A DNA stretch of 64,000 nt from Piscibacillus salipiscarius JCM 13188 (lineage in GTDB: Bacteria; Bacillota; Bacilli; Bacillales; Alkalibacillaceae). A program made the translations under genes and the position numbers. The first letter of the stretch is position 1; each line of letters starts with the position of its first letter. Positions 11,797-22,020 of the stretch are shown here, in pieces. Where the stretch lies: contig NZ_BBCD01000015.1 of the NCBI RefSeq assembly GCF_001311865.1, positions 1 to 64,000 of the forward strand, in the 5' to 3' direction. Under the pieces are notes generated by a model. That model was not told the origin of the DNA and searched no databases. It saw only the letters and a program-made list of their open reading frames with translations.

Positions 11797-13488
11797 TTAT
11801 TCCTTTATTTCTAAAAGCTCATCACCGACTAACTTTCGAGCCTCTGAGATAAACGGCTCCTCTTCAGATTCAGAAGCATTAGACTCCTTTGTTTCCTCAG
11901 AAGATTGTTGACTTAGAAAATCCTCTCTAATACTTTCCCACTCAGTATCTGGAATCGGTATAATGGTTAGCCTTTTTCCTATAAACTCTGATAAAGCATT
12001 TTCAATCATCTCTTGATTTTCTAAAACTAATGCACAATGAATTTCATATTTAAAAGATAAAATGAGTGATTTAGGCGAAGCTGCTCTTGGAGTACTATCA
12101 ACTAGCTTTGCCCTTGCAGGAGGACTAGTTTGTTTTAAACTATCCATAAAAGTCGCCCAGTTAGACTTAACATTTCTCAAATCATCTTTTGTTGCCTCTG
12201 ATAATGTATGACGCACTTTTTCATAAGGTACTTTGTATTTATTACCTCGTGACTGTGGCGCCTTACGCTTAGGTGCAGACTCTTGAGTTTGTGCAGTCAC
12301 ACCTTGTTCTTTAAGCTTGTTTAGTTCTTTTTCTAATTGCGAAATTTGTTGTACGAGTTCAGCTGACACCGAACCTTGGTCACTTGAAGTATGTTGTTTA
12401 GCTTGTAATTCATTGATATTTAATAATGCAATTTCAAGTAGTACCTTTGGGCTGTTTGTCCATTTCATGTCTTGCTGCGTCTGATTCAGGATATCGATGG
12501 ACTGTTCTAGCCAATCATTCGTCATTTCCCTAGCAGTATCTTTAAACTGTTCATCAGGTATAGCGCGCACTAACACATCTTGCATATTTTGCGAGCTTGA
12601 ATACATATATAAGTCACGCAAGAAATGGATAAAATCAAAAATAAAACGGTTAGGATCTTTACCTTCTTGCATACTTTCTTCTAAATGATTGAGCGCTTGT
12701 TTAGCCTCTCCATGACGAAGCGAATCTACCATAGATAATAGTCTTTCCTGAGAAATGGAACCTGTTACAGCTAACACATCATCCATGTCGATATGAGTGT
12801 CATCACTGTAGGCAATCGCTTGATCTAACAAACTGAGTGCATCTCTCATACCACCTTCAGCTGTTAGAGCAACATGAATTAAAGCGTGATCATCGTACTG
12901 AATATCTTCTTCATCTAATATATGCTTAATTCTTTCAACAATAACTTGATGTGTGATTCGTTTAAAATCAAAACGCTGACAACGTGAAATAATGGTTAGT
13001 GGAATTTTATGTGGTTCCGTGGTTGCCAAAATAAAAATAACATGCTTTGGCGGTTCCTCGAGTGTTTTTAATAAGGCATTGAAGGCACCTTGAGACAGCA
13101 TATGAACCTCGTCTATGATATAAACTTTATAATCCACAGCACTCGGGGCATATTTAACCTTATCTCGAATCTCACGAATATCATCAACACCGTTGTTAGA
13201 TGCAGCGTCGATTTCGATAATATCCGAAATAGAACCATCTTGTATGCCCACACAAGCGTCACATTCCCCGCAAGGTTCCTTGACAGGTGCTTGCTTACAG
13301 TTGATAGCTTTCGCAAAGATCTTCGCTGCACTTGTTTTACCTGTACCTCGAGGGCCAGAAAACAAATAGGCATGAGCGACTTTTTGCTGGGACATTGCAT
13401 TTTGTAGAGTTCTTGTTATATGTAATTGTCCGACAACATCTTCAAATTTCTGAGGTCGCCACACACGATATAATGCTTGATATGCCAT
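11797..13488 (-). CDS. dnaX: DNA polymerase III tau/gamma subunit
   Basis: Clamp-loader ATPase and replisome organiser. The AAA+ module has the P-loop SGPRGTGKTSAAKIF, a zinc module (CGECDACVGI), the DEVH Walker B and SRCQRF sensor region; LLKTLEEPP is conserved. The C-terminal third is a charged tau-type extension (coiled coil then low-complexity acidic tail). 563 residues from ATG 13488; a TTG two codons upstream is possible, and GAAGGAG serves either. It is one of the few long genes without an indel. It is followed by yaaK and recR as usual. Confidence 0.95.
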   Translation of the reverse strand: MAYQALYRVWRPQKFEDVVGQLHITRTLQNAMSQQKVAHAYLFSGPRGTGKTSAAKIFAKAINCKQAPVKEPCGECDACVGIQDGSISDIIEIDAASNNGVDDIREIRDKVKYAPSAVDYKVYIIDEVHMLSQGAFNALLKTLEEPPKHVIFILATTEPHKIPLTIISRCQRFDFKRITHQVIVERIKHILDEEDIQYDDHALIHVALTAEGGMRDALSLLDQAIAYSDDTHIDMDDVLAVTGSISQERLLSMVDSLRHGEAKQALNHLEESMQEGKDPNRFIFDFIHFLRDLYMYSSSQNMQDVLVRAIPDEQFKDTAREMTNDWLEQSIDILNQTQQDMKWTNSPKVLLEIALLNINELQAKQHTSSDQGSVSAELVQQISQLEKELNKLKEQGVTAQTQESAPKRKAPQSRGNKYKVPYEKVRHTLSEATKDDLRNVKSNWATFMDSLKQTSPPARAKLVDSTPRAASPKSLILSFKYEIHCALVLENQEMIENALSEFIGKRLTIIPIPDTEWESIREDFLSQQSSEETKESNASESEEEPFISEARKLVGDELLEIKE

Positions 13489-13650
13489 GGACAAACTTCT
13501 CCTTCTAAAGTCTCTATTTTATTATAACCGATTCAGAAGTATGATTTCAAAATTAATTAATGAAGATTATGAAACATAGAATTGAAGTAAGAAAGCAATG
13601 GTTTCGAAAGATCTGGTTTGAGAGTGGAAATACCTTGAGGTAATATAATA

Positions 13651-13927
13651 TGTAACTGTGCACCTATCTTCGATGAAGTGATTCATAAGCGTTACGTAAG
13701 ATCACAGCTCGATTTAGGCTATCCTACGACACACAAGAATGACCGCTTACTGCTGCTTCCTTCCGGACCTGACAGGGTTCACGGGTTCTCGTTGCATAGG
13801 ACCCAAATGTCAACACTGCTCACTTACGGCAGACCTTAAAATCACTTCACCTTAGATAGGGATTCAGCCCCACTTTAGCGGATTGTGGGTTACAGGGCAC
13901 CGCTACCTCCCCACCTAGCACAGCAAT
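13651..13927 (-). ncRNA. ffs: Signal recognition particle RNA (large, Bacillus type)
   Basis: Scaffold of the SRP that targets membrane and secreted proteins. The minus strand contains the helix-8 signature GTCAGGTCCGGAAGGAAGC near 13758-13781, and the 5' Alu domain with GTGCTAGGTGGGGAGGTAGC near 13901-13924. The 3' end resembles B. subtilis scRNA (AAGTAACGCTT... replaced here by ACGTAACGCTT, then GGTGCAC). The length of about 270-277 bases fits the long scRNA. Ends are placed by similarity and may be a few bases off. It lies between tadA/BCCT and dnaX as in B. subtilis scr. Confidence 0.93.
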
Positions 13928-14243
13928 TACAAGTATAGTACGTTTTTATCTAAAATGCAATCATGATTTAGTTCCATATTATGTAACACTTCTCTAATAA
14001 AAATGTTATAAAAGTTTATAAGCTAAAAGATAGGGTATAAGACAAATATACTAGGCTGCTGTAGTTTGTTAGACTTGCATAATCTTATTAAATACGTTAC
14101 ATTCGCAAATGTGCTTTTTTTAAACCCACCATATATACTCTATTCAAGAGAGTGGAACATCTAAGTCGTTTAGATGTTTTTTTACGTCATTATGTCAGTC
14201 ATGAAAATTTTACAAAATCTAAAAAAGGGAGAGTTTAATTTTT
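13928..14243 (+). promoter_or_regulatory. AT-rich leader upstream of the BCCT transporter
   Basis: This 316-base gap has no gene. It must hold the SRP RNA promoter on the minus strand (right next to 13927) and the promoter and leader of the transporter on the plus strand. Two T runs follow small hairpins on the plus strand (about 14099-14121 and 14156-14185). I cannot assign a known riboswitch class. Confidence 0.35.
14156..14185 (+). terminator. Terminator-like hairpin in the transporter leader
   Basis: A 9-bp stem AACATCTAA / TTAGATGTT with a 5-base loop is followed by TTTTTTT, a textbook intrinsic terminator on the plus strand, yet it lies about 60 bases upstream of the transporter start and downstream of no complete plus-strand gene. 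Confidence 0.6.
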
Positions 14244-15895
14244 ATGAGAGAAAATCCTAAAGGAATTACTTCTTTCAGTGGAGCGATTAAGACACCTGCA
14301 TTTATAGTGTCCGTTATTATCGCTCTCATTTTCCTAGCTTTCGGCGTTTTTATGATAAATTTGGTACGTATGTTGATAAGACCTTTACTTGGGTCGTCGA
14401 AACGTTAGGTTGGTCATTTATTTTAGGTGGCAGTATTTTCTTAATTGTTGCCATATACTTAATGATTAGTCCTCTTGGTGAAATTAAATTAGGGGATGAT
14501 CACGAAAAACCAGCTTATTCCACACCTGCATGGTTCGCTATGTTATTTAGTGCTGGTATGGGTATTGGTTTACTATTCTGGGGCGTTTCTGAACCTATTA
14601 ACCACTACATGTGGCCACCACATGGTGAAGCAGAAACACCTGCAGCCGTTCATAAAGCATTGCAATATTCATTCTTCCATTGGGGCTTACACCCATGGGC
14701 AGTCTATGCAATTGTAGCAGCAGCATTAGCTTACTTTTCTTATCGTAAAAATTTACCTATGCTATTAAGCTCAACGTTAGAACCATTACTAGGACGAAAA
14801 AGGCTTAATGGGTTCTGGGGTAATACGATTAACATAATTGGTGTTATCTCGACTCTATTCGGTATTTCGACTTCACTTGGTTTAGGTGTTATGCAAATCG
14901 GTGGTGGTTTTGAACAATTATTCGGAATACCTAATGACACAGGACTTTGGTTAATGATTATCTTGGTCGTTACAGGTTTAGCGATTCTATCAACTACTTC
15001 AGGTATCGATAAAGGTATTAAATGGTTAAGTCAGGCAAACATTGGTGTTGCTGGTTTACTACTTCTATTCGTTTTAATTTTAGGGCCAACATTATTTATT
15101 CTGGAAGCATTAACACATTCTACTGGTGGTTACATTCAAAACATCTTTAAGATGTCATTTGGAATTGATGCTGCCGGTGAAGGAACTGAAGGTTGGTACG
15201 ATGCTTGGACAATTTTCTACTGGGCATGGTGGATTTCATGGGCTCCATTCGTAGGAGCTTTCATTGCACGTGTGTCTAGAGGGCGTACGATTCGTTCATT
15301 TACAATGGGAGTCCTATTAGTTCCAACTGTTATTAGTATTGTTTGGTTCAGTGTATTTGGTGGTGCTGGTTTATTCTTAGAACACTTTAAAGAATCAAGT
15401 ATCTGGAATGCAGTTAGTGAAGACGAAGCACAAGGTTTCTTCGCTTTACTTGATACATTCCCATTCTCTAGTGTACTAATTATCATTGCGATGCTTTCGT
15501 TAACGGTATTCTTTATTACATCAGCCGACTCAGGTACGTATGTGATTGGAATGCTTACATCTAAGGGTAATGAAAACCCACCTCTAGGATTACGTATTAT
15601 TTGGGGTATAATTGAAGGTGGGTTCGCTGCCGTTCTACTACTTGCTGGTGGTTTAGGTGCCTTACAAACAGCTGCTGTAGTGGGTGGTTTCCCATTCATG
15701 CTAATCATGTTCCTTATGATTGGTTGTTTAATTTACGCACTAAATCGAGAACTAAAAGACGGTTCTTTACCACAAGAACGTGCTAGAATTTATGCAGCTT
15801 TAGAAGATCTTAGAGAAGAGAAGAAAATCCGAAAAGGCATCATCCAGGATCAGAGTACAGATAAATCAGACAAAAAGAATAAATTAGACGAATAA
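14244..15895 (+). CDS. BCCT family glycine betaine/choline/carnitine transporter
   Basis: Sodium- or proton-coupled uptake of quaternary ammonium osmolytes across the cytoplasmic membrane, about 550 residues with some 12 membrane helices. The betaine-type glycine motif GMGIGLLFWGVSEPINHY (first third) and the tryptophan-rich BCCT signature FYWAWWISWAPFVGAFIA followed by RVSRGRTIR are both intact, supporting an OpuD-like betaine carrier. The C-terminal tail is highly charged, as in osmosensing members. The frame breaks near 14346 in a T5 tract. Start ATG 14244 lies behind AAGGGAG with a rather long spacing. Confidence 0.9.
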
Positions 15896-15923
15896 AGCTC
15901 CTGCAAATTTATTGCAGGAGCTT
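15895..15923. terminator. Bidirectional terminator between BCCT gene and tadA
   Basis: A perfect 12-bp stem AAGCTCCTGCAA / TTGCAGGAGCTT with a 5-base loop, flanked by T-rich bases on the plus side (TTATTTG) and the minus side. It abuts the stop codons of both convergent genes. Confidence 0.85.
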
Positions 15924-16385
<462 letters not shown>

Positions 16386-16479
16386 TTACCAATAGTATCA
16401 TACCATAATCATGGATAGCATAAGCCTAATTTTTAATCATACATTTAAGTTAGGTAAAGTTAGAAAGGAGTGCACAACG

Positions 16480-17763
16480 TTGTTAATTCATATCGTTGAG
16501 CAAGGCGATAGCATCTACTCGATTGCTAATCAGTATCAAACAACCATTGATGAACTAGTTCAAGTTAATGGCTTAGACCGACCGGAGGATTTAGTCATAG
16601 GTCAGGCATTAGTTATACCAACAGACATTTATACTGTGCAACGAGGAGACAGTTTTTACTCAATAGCAAACCGCTTTGATACAACACCACAAGAGCTAGC
16701 TAACTATAATAATCTAAATCCCAATACACCATTACAGATCGGCCAAGTACTAGAAATCCCACAACCTGAAAAGACGGACATTACAAGTAATGCGTATATT
16801 GAGCCGATAGGAGATACCGTTAGCGAAACCCTTCAGCAATCTGCAAGAGCCAGAAGTCCATACTTAACTTATTTAGCTCCGTTCAGTTATCAAGTTAATC
16901 GTGATGGAACGCTCATTCCCCCTCCATTAGATGACTTTCCAGCAATCGCAGCTGAAAATAATGCAACATTAATGCTAGCGGTCACTAATATTGAAGACGG
17001 GCAATTTAGTGAAGATTTAGGAAGATTGATTGTCACTGATGAGAATGTACAAAACACATTACTTGATGAAATTATTCAAACAGCTAACGAAGTCGGTTAC
17101 CAGGATGTTCACTTTGATTTCGAATTTCTACCAGCGGATAGTAGAGAACAATATAACCAATTTCTAAGAAAAGCCAAAGAACGTCTGAGCGCCAATAATT
17201 TGATGATTTCAACTGCCTTGGCTCCGAAAACAAGCGCGGAACAGACCGGGCAATGGTACGAAGCTCATGATTATCAAGCACATGGAGAAATTGTAGACTT
17301 TGTCGTGTTAATGACTTACGAATGGGGATATAGCTACGGACCACCGATGGCTGTTTCGCCAATTCAACCAGTAAGAGGTGTGGTTGAGTATGCCTTAACA
17401 GAAATGCCAGCTGAGAAAATTCTACTCGGGCAAAATTTATATGGGTATGACTGGACATTACCATTTCAAGAAGGCGGAGATCCTGCAGAAGCGTTAAGTC
17501 CTAACCAAGCAATTCAACGAGCAAGGGAATATAATCAGGAAATTGAGTTTGATCAAGAAGCTCAAGCACCATACTTTTTCTACTGGGATGAAAATGGTAA
17601 TCAACATGAGGTATGGTTTGAGGATGCAAGGTCCATCCAAGCTAAGTTTGACCTTATAAAAGAATTAGAATTAAGAGGCATTAGTTACTGGAAACTCGGT
17701 TTAGCATTTCCTCAGAATTGGTATATGCTTAATGACCAGTTTAATATTAGGAAATTAAATTAG
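16480..17763 (+). CDS. sleL: SleL (YaaH), spore cortex-fragment lytic N-acetylglucosaminidase
   Basis: Spore germination enzyme that cleaves cortex fragments. Two N-terminal LysM repeats (HIVEQGDSIYSIANQY and YTVQRGDSFYSIANRF) are followed by a GH18 catalytic domain with the acid motif HFDFEF, AHGEIVDFVVLMTYEWGYSY and the C-terminal RGISYWKLGL. It is 427 residues, strongly similar to B. subtilis YaaH throughout. The TTG start at 16480 has GAAAGGAG upstream and gives the usual N-terminus; the frame is open to 16411. Its antisense orientation relative to tadA matches B. subtilis. Confidence 0.93.
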   Translation: MLIHIVEQGDSIYSIANQYQTTIDELVQVNGLDRPEDLVIGQALVIPTDIYTVQRGDSFYSIANRFDTTPQELANYNNLNPNTPLQIGQVLEIPQPEKTDITSNAYIEPIGDTVSETLQQSARARSPYLTYLAPFSYQVNRDGTLIPPPLDDFPAIAAENNATLMLAVTNIEDGQFSEDLGRLIVTDENVQNTLLDEIIQTANEVGYQDVHFDFEFLPADSREQYNQFLRKAKERLSANNLMISTALAPKTSAEQTGQWYEAHDYQAHGEIVDFVVLMTYEWGYSYGPPMAVSPIQPVRGVVEYALTEMPAEKILLGQNLYGYDWTLPFQEGGDPAEALSPNQAIQRAREYNQEIEFDQEAQAPYFFYWDENGNQHEVWFEDARSIQAKFDLIKELELRGISYWKLGLAFPQNWYMLNDQFNIRKLN

Positions 17764-17767
17764 ACAC

Positions 17768-17814
17768 AGCAGTTGAAGTGCACAATTATGTGTATTTCAA
17801 CTGCTTTATTTTTT
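17768..17814 (+). terminator. Terminator of sleL
   Basis: Stem AGCAGTTGAA / TTCAACTGCT (10 bp) with an inner, partly paired loop, followed by TTATTTTTT. It starts 5 bases after the sleL stop. Confidence 0.8.
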
Positions 17815-17822
17815 AACAATTA

Positions 17823-18588
17823 TTAGTCAGAGATTGTAACGTTTCGGACTTGTTCCTTAGCACGCCCATATGCACTTGCTAACCCAAATTGAACTATTTC
17901 ATTTTGAGTTATTTCAACATAAGGAATTGATACCTTAAAAGAAGCTTTAAATGGAAATGGACTCACCTTAATTATTTCTTCATTAATCCAGTGGGCATTC
18001 ATTTGTTGGCGGAGTCCCGAAAACTTTTGCCTAAAGCCATCTTTAAACATAAATATTTCATCCTCTTTAGACGTATTCGGTTTATTTAAACAGATGTATA
18101 GTGATAAGTCATCACAAAATTGAAGTAAATTGAAATGGAAATCGACGACTTGTTCTTCTAAACCTTCTAATTCTAAACTATTTCTTAGATGATTCTGTCT
18201 GTCAATTTCCCGGGAAATAAACCGAGAAATATTAGAATCTGTCGATTTTTGTTTATAAAAACGACAGGAAATGTAGGCTGTTTAAGTAGCCTGCATAAGG
18301 AGATAATTGTTCCACTTCTGTGGCCCCATTTGTATAAGCTTTTAATTTGGGTTCTGTTGGATAATCCATAAAAGAGTGCGGAATTTCTTTTTCATCGTTC
18401 CAAATAGGTTCTTTATCAAGCGGAATCCAGGCCTTGTCATGTTCTCTTATAGCTATTTGCACATCTTTAAACCATTCATGACCTATAAATAAATCATCGC
18501 GCCAATACGGTACAAACTGTCCACTTAAGATTGAATGATTATGTTGAGTAAATAATTGATATTTGTCATCATGAGTGGAAACAATCAT
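17823..18588 (-). CDS. DUF3891 family protein (frame broken)
   Basis: Function unknown. The N-terminal part reads MIVSTHDDKYQLFTQHNHSI with IAIREHDKAWIP, and after frame repair SPYAGYLNSLH and LLQFCDDLSLYIC follow. This order (QxDHxxLxG, EHDxxW, SLH, QxxDxLSLYxC) fits my memory of DUF3891. About 255 residues after correction; the break lies near 18253-18265 and needs two added bases or one removed. ATG start 18588 is preferred over 18591 from AAGGGA spacing. It converges on sleL at the edge of the accessory block. Confidence 0.65.
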
Positions 18589-18644
18589 CATATCATCCCT
18601 TTTAACCTTTTTATTATTGTATGTAAAACAAAGTTTATAATTGC

Positions 18645-18675
18645 AAAAGGCCCAAACCTTAAGTTTGAGCCTTTT
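18645..18675. terminator. Hairpin terminator between PfpI gene and DUF3891 gene
   Basis: A 13-bp stem with one G-U or A-C position (AAAAGGCCCAAAC / GTTTGAGCCTTTT) and a 5-base loop, with T runs formed by the stem ends. It lies 12 bases past the PfpI stop and upstream of the DUF3891 gene. Confidence 0.7.
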
Positions 18676-18687
18676 ATATTTATAAGA

Positions 18688-19205
18688 TTACTTTTCCAAT
18701 ACTCTTAACGTTTCTTTATTAAATGCCGGAATGTCATCTGGTTGCCTGCTTGTAATCAGTTGATCATGGCAAGAGACTACTTCTTCATCTTTATAGTTAA
18801 CACCAGCATTCTCCATATCAACACGAATGGATTTAAAGCCTGTTGCCATTCTACCATCTAATGTCTTTGCAGTGATTAATAACTGCGGTCCGTGACAAAT
18901 GGCAAAGACAGGTTTGTCGTTCTCCATGAAATGTTTTGCAAACCAGACAAAGCGTTCGTCACCACGTAATATATCAGGTGAAAAACCACCAGGGATAAAC
19001 AATGCATCAAATTCTTCAGGTTTAACCTCATCTATTCCAGCATCGATTTCTACCTCTGCCTCACCTTGTTTACCTTCAACAATTTTACCTTTTTCCTTTT
19101 CAATGGTTACGACCTCGTGCCCTGCTTCACGGTAAGCATTAGCCGGCTCCGTATACTCACTGTCTTCAAACATATTTGTAATTAAGCATGCTATTTTTTA
19201 CCCAT
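18688..19205 (-). CDS. PfpI/DJ-1 family protein (general stress protein 18-like)
   Basis: Class I glutamine amidotransferase-like fold of the PfpI/YhbO group, associated with protein deglycation, glyoxalase III or stress roles; activity is not settled by sequence. The nucleophile elbow AICHGPQLL holds the cysteine, preceded by the conserved glutamate region and IPGGFSPDILRGDE. Residues SCHDQLITSRQPDDIPAFN are typical of the family. The frame breaks right after the start in a T6 tract (19194-19199). The start ATG 19205 with AAAGGAGG gives about 172 residues. Confidence 0.87.
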
Positions 19206-19289
19206 GTTCAATGCCTCCTTTAGACATAATATAGGATTCAAATGTTGCTTACATTTTTATGCATTCCCGCTACAAATAAGATTAAACAT

Positions 19290-20601
19290 TTAATCGTTCT
19301 TAGGTAAAAACTGCTGAAAGATCTGCGATTTTTGAGTGTTAAATCTCATCTCACCTGTTAGATCATTAATGATCTCCATATTGCGCTGAACCGCAAGACC
19401 TAAATTAGTTGCGGCAGTGCCATGAGAGTGTTCTAAGTTGGTGACAATATAGAATTTATTCTCTTTAGGTTCTTTAAAAGTTAGTTCATAATTCCGCTTA
19501 ACTTTGAACAGTTTTTCATCTTCCCAAACAACCTCATCTTCATATCGTTTCATAAACCAGTCAGGAATATTAGGTTTATAACCGGTTGCTAGAATCACTT
19601 TTTCAGTTTGATAATCAAATTCAGTTTCTTCCTGCCATTGTTTACTTTTAAGTAAATAGCCTTGATCGTTTTTCTCAATGCGCTTTACTTCAGTTAATGG
19701 CTGAATCGTTATTTTCGGGTCATGACCGCCAACAGAATAATGATAAAGCATTTCATAGATGCCATTTAGTGTACTATAATCAATCCCATTTCTTAAAGGG
19801 TCTAGCGTATCTAAGGCTTCTTTACGTTTTTTAGTGGAAGCTGGTGAAAATAATCGACATAGTCAGGCGCAAAGAATTCTTGGCCAATTTTGCCGCTTCT
19901 AATTGAAAAATCCCCTCTGATCTCGTGAGCCAGCTCAAATGAAACTCATAGTTTTCACGTTCTTCTAGTAAATCATAAAAAATTTCAGCTGCACTTTGAC
20001 CTGAGCCGACAATGGTGATGTGATCAGATTTCATTAATGCTTCTTTCTCAAATAAATAACGACTCGTATGAAGCACATCTTCATTCGGAAAACCTTGCAT
20101 GGACTCAAGCACTAAAGGTTCACTTCCAGTCGCCGTGACAATATGCTTAGCAAAATAAGAATCCGTTTCGTTCGTGTCGGTATCTAGAATAATGAGCTCA
20201 TAGTAACTTCCATGGTCGTCTGAATGATCAATGGCATCAACCACTTTCTTACCGAAATAGACCCCGCTTATTTGATCCGTTGCCCACTGCAAATAATCAT
20301 TGTATTCATTTCTAGGAACCTCTAACTTTTGAAAAAAGAAAAACTTATAAAGCCGATCGTGCTCTTTTAAATAATTTAAATAACTGAACCGGCTTGTAGG
20401 ATCTGCAAATGTTACTAAGTCAGCCATAAAAGGCACTTGTAAATCGGCCCCTTCAATTAACATTCCAGGGTGCCACTCCATCTTAGGTGTCTGGTCGAAA
20501 AAGATCCGATCAAGATCTTCCATATCTTCTGTTAAAGCTGCTAAGCTTAAATTATAAGGTCCTACTCCTATCCCAATAAAATCATAGATCTTTTGTTCCA
20601 C
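19290..20601 (-). CDS. Lysine/ornithine N-monooxygenase family (siderophore type)
   Basis: FAD- and NADPH-dependent N-hydroxylase related to IucD/SidA, which hydroxylates the side-chain amine of lysine or ornithine for hydroxamate siderophores. FAD-binding GIGVGPYNLSLA is at the N-terminus, then the substrate/FAD segment EWHPGMLIEGADLQVPF, NADPH-binding GSGQSAAEIF, and the late ATGYKPN motif. About 437 residues after two one-base corrections near 19892 and 19829. GTG start 20601 has AGGTGATG upstream. No siderophore synthetase, acetyltransferase or transporter is adjacent; the next gene upstream is an NCS2 permease. Confidence 0.87.
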
Positions 20602-20632
20602 TCCATCACCTACTTATATCAGCATATTTATA

Positions 20633-21944
20633 TTATGTACTTGCTTGTTTATTTCTATCTTCATTTTTCCATATTTGTTCTAAAAATACGGCCAATACTG
20701 TACCAACTAACATCCCGTTACTAATCACTTGTCTTACCGTTCCAGGTAACTCTGCAAATGCTTCAGAAGGAATAAACATCAACCCCGAACCTAGAAGCAG
20801 AGAAATTGTAATAATGGTTAATCGTCTATGATCAAGTCCATCTGCGAATAGATTTCTTAGTCCTAATCCCATCAATTGAACGAAAGTTGCAAGTAACGCA
20901 GCATTAGCTACAGGCGATGGAATTCCAGCTAAGAAGGATATGATAGGTGGGAAAAATGCAACTAAAATTAATAACATCGATGCCCACATAAATGGACTTT
21001 TACGCTTTTCGCCTGTTAATTGTATAAAACCCGCTGATGATGCTAAAGGAACAACTGCTACACTTGAAAAAATTCCTGAAATTCCATGGTTCACACCAAG
21101 CATAAAACTTCCACGATTCATCTGGCTGACAGAGAAGTTTGACTTTCCTTCAATGACTTCCGTAGCAGCTGAAAGTGAAGCTACAATATTGGATAATAAA
21201 ATAAGTCCGGTTAACACCGCTACTGGTACAATACTCCAATCAAACTGAGGTGTTCCCCACGCAAACCATTCAGGCATTGATAGCCAATTTTGTGTCGTAA
21301 GCTTAGTTGTTGAATCTTTAAACATGACAAATAAAATCCAGCCTAACCCAATGCCTAATAGCACAGCATAGCTCTTAACCCAGCCATTAAAGAAATTAGA
21401 AAAAACTAAAACTGCAATAAATGTGACCATTGCAATCAGAAAGCCATCTAATTGCGCCGTCGTCACTTGGTCAGATAAACCAAACATTCCCTGAAGGAAG
21501 GTGCCACTTAATTGAAATGTTAGTAAAGTCAGAAAAACCCCTGTTACTAAAGGTGTAAAATATGAAATAACTTTACCTGATATCTTAAATACCCCAAATA
21601 AGATTAGTAAAACACCGGTTAAGATCATCCCCATCTCAAGCATTCGTAACGCCTCTAACCCTGCAGCACCTGTAGAGCCCACACTCGCCGCAAATACAGC
21701 AAACGTACTTACCCATAATCCTGCAGGCCCATCAACATTGGTAACTTATGCCCTAGCCACCCTTGTAAGAAACACGCTATGCCAATGACAAAAAGGTTCT
21801 TTGCATAAGTAGCATAATGGCCATTGTATCCATTTGAAAGATTGATCCAATAACGATTGGAATGGCCACTGCATTGGCCAGTAAAAATATAAACCACTGA
21901 ATAATTGAAAACATAACATCACTGCTTTCTATCTTGTTGTTCAT
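20633..21944 (-). CDS. NCS2 family purine/pyrimidine (uracil/xanthine) permease
   Basis: Membrane carrier for nucleobases, about 437 residues with 12 or more hydrophobic segments. Seen are IIQWFIFLLANAVAIPIVIG at the start, LPMLMGPAG (substrate-site region), a QMNRGSF / NHGISGIFSS loop and ASSAGFIQLTGEKRKSPF, which fit the uracil-xanthine branch. The frame breaks near 21810 and 21729, each repaired by one G/C. The start is uncertain: ATG 21944 has no clear ribosome site and ATG 21917 is possible. It lies downstream of the acsA terminator. Confidence 0.82.
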
Positions 21945-21977
21945 TAATTGAATTATAAACGATTTACGGTGATCAAC

Positions 21978-22008
21978 CAAAAAGAGTGCCCTAATTTTTT
22001 TAGGACAC
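21978..22008 (-). terminator. Terminator of acsA
   Basis: Minus-strand stem GTGTCCTAA / TTAGGGCAC (9 bp, one G-U pair) followed by TCTTTTT, 12 bases past the acsA stop. Confidence 0.75.
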
Positions 22009-22020
22009 CCTAACATAATC

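Noticed and set aside
13928-14243. c-di-AMP (ydaO-type) riboswitch before the BCCT transporter
   Set aside because: The conserved ydaO motifs are not recognisable and the gap is short once the terminator hairpin is set aside; I keep only the hairpin as a finding.
15217-15708. A 163-codon minus-strand frame inside the BCCT gene
   Set aside because: It is the antisense shadow of a well-supported membrane protein, has no ribosome site and a composition typical of reverse-strand frames.
21945-22020. Purine riboswitch before the NCS2 permease
   Set aside because: Only about 75 bases separate it from acsA, most of them the acsA terminator; none of the conserved purine-aptamer loops is present.
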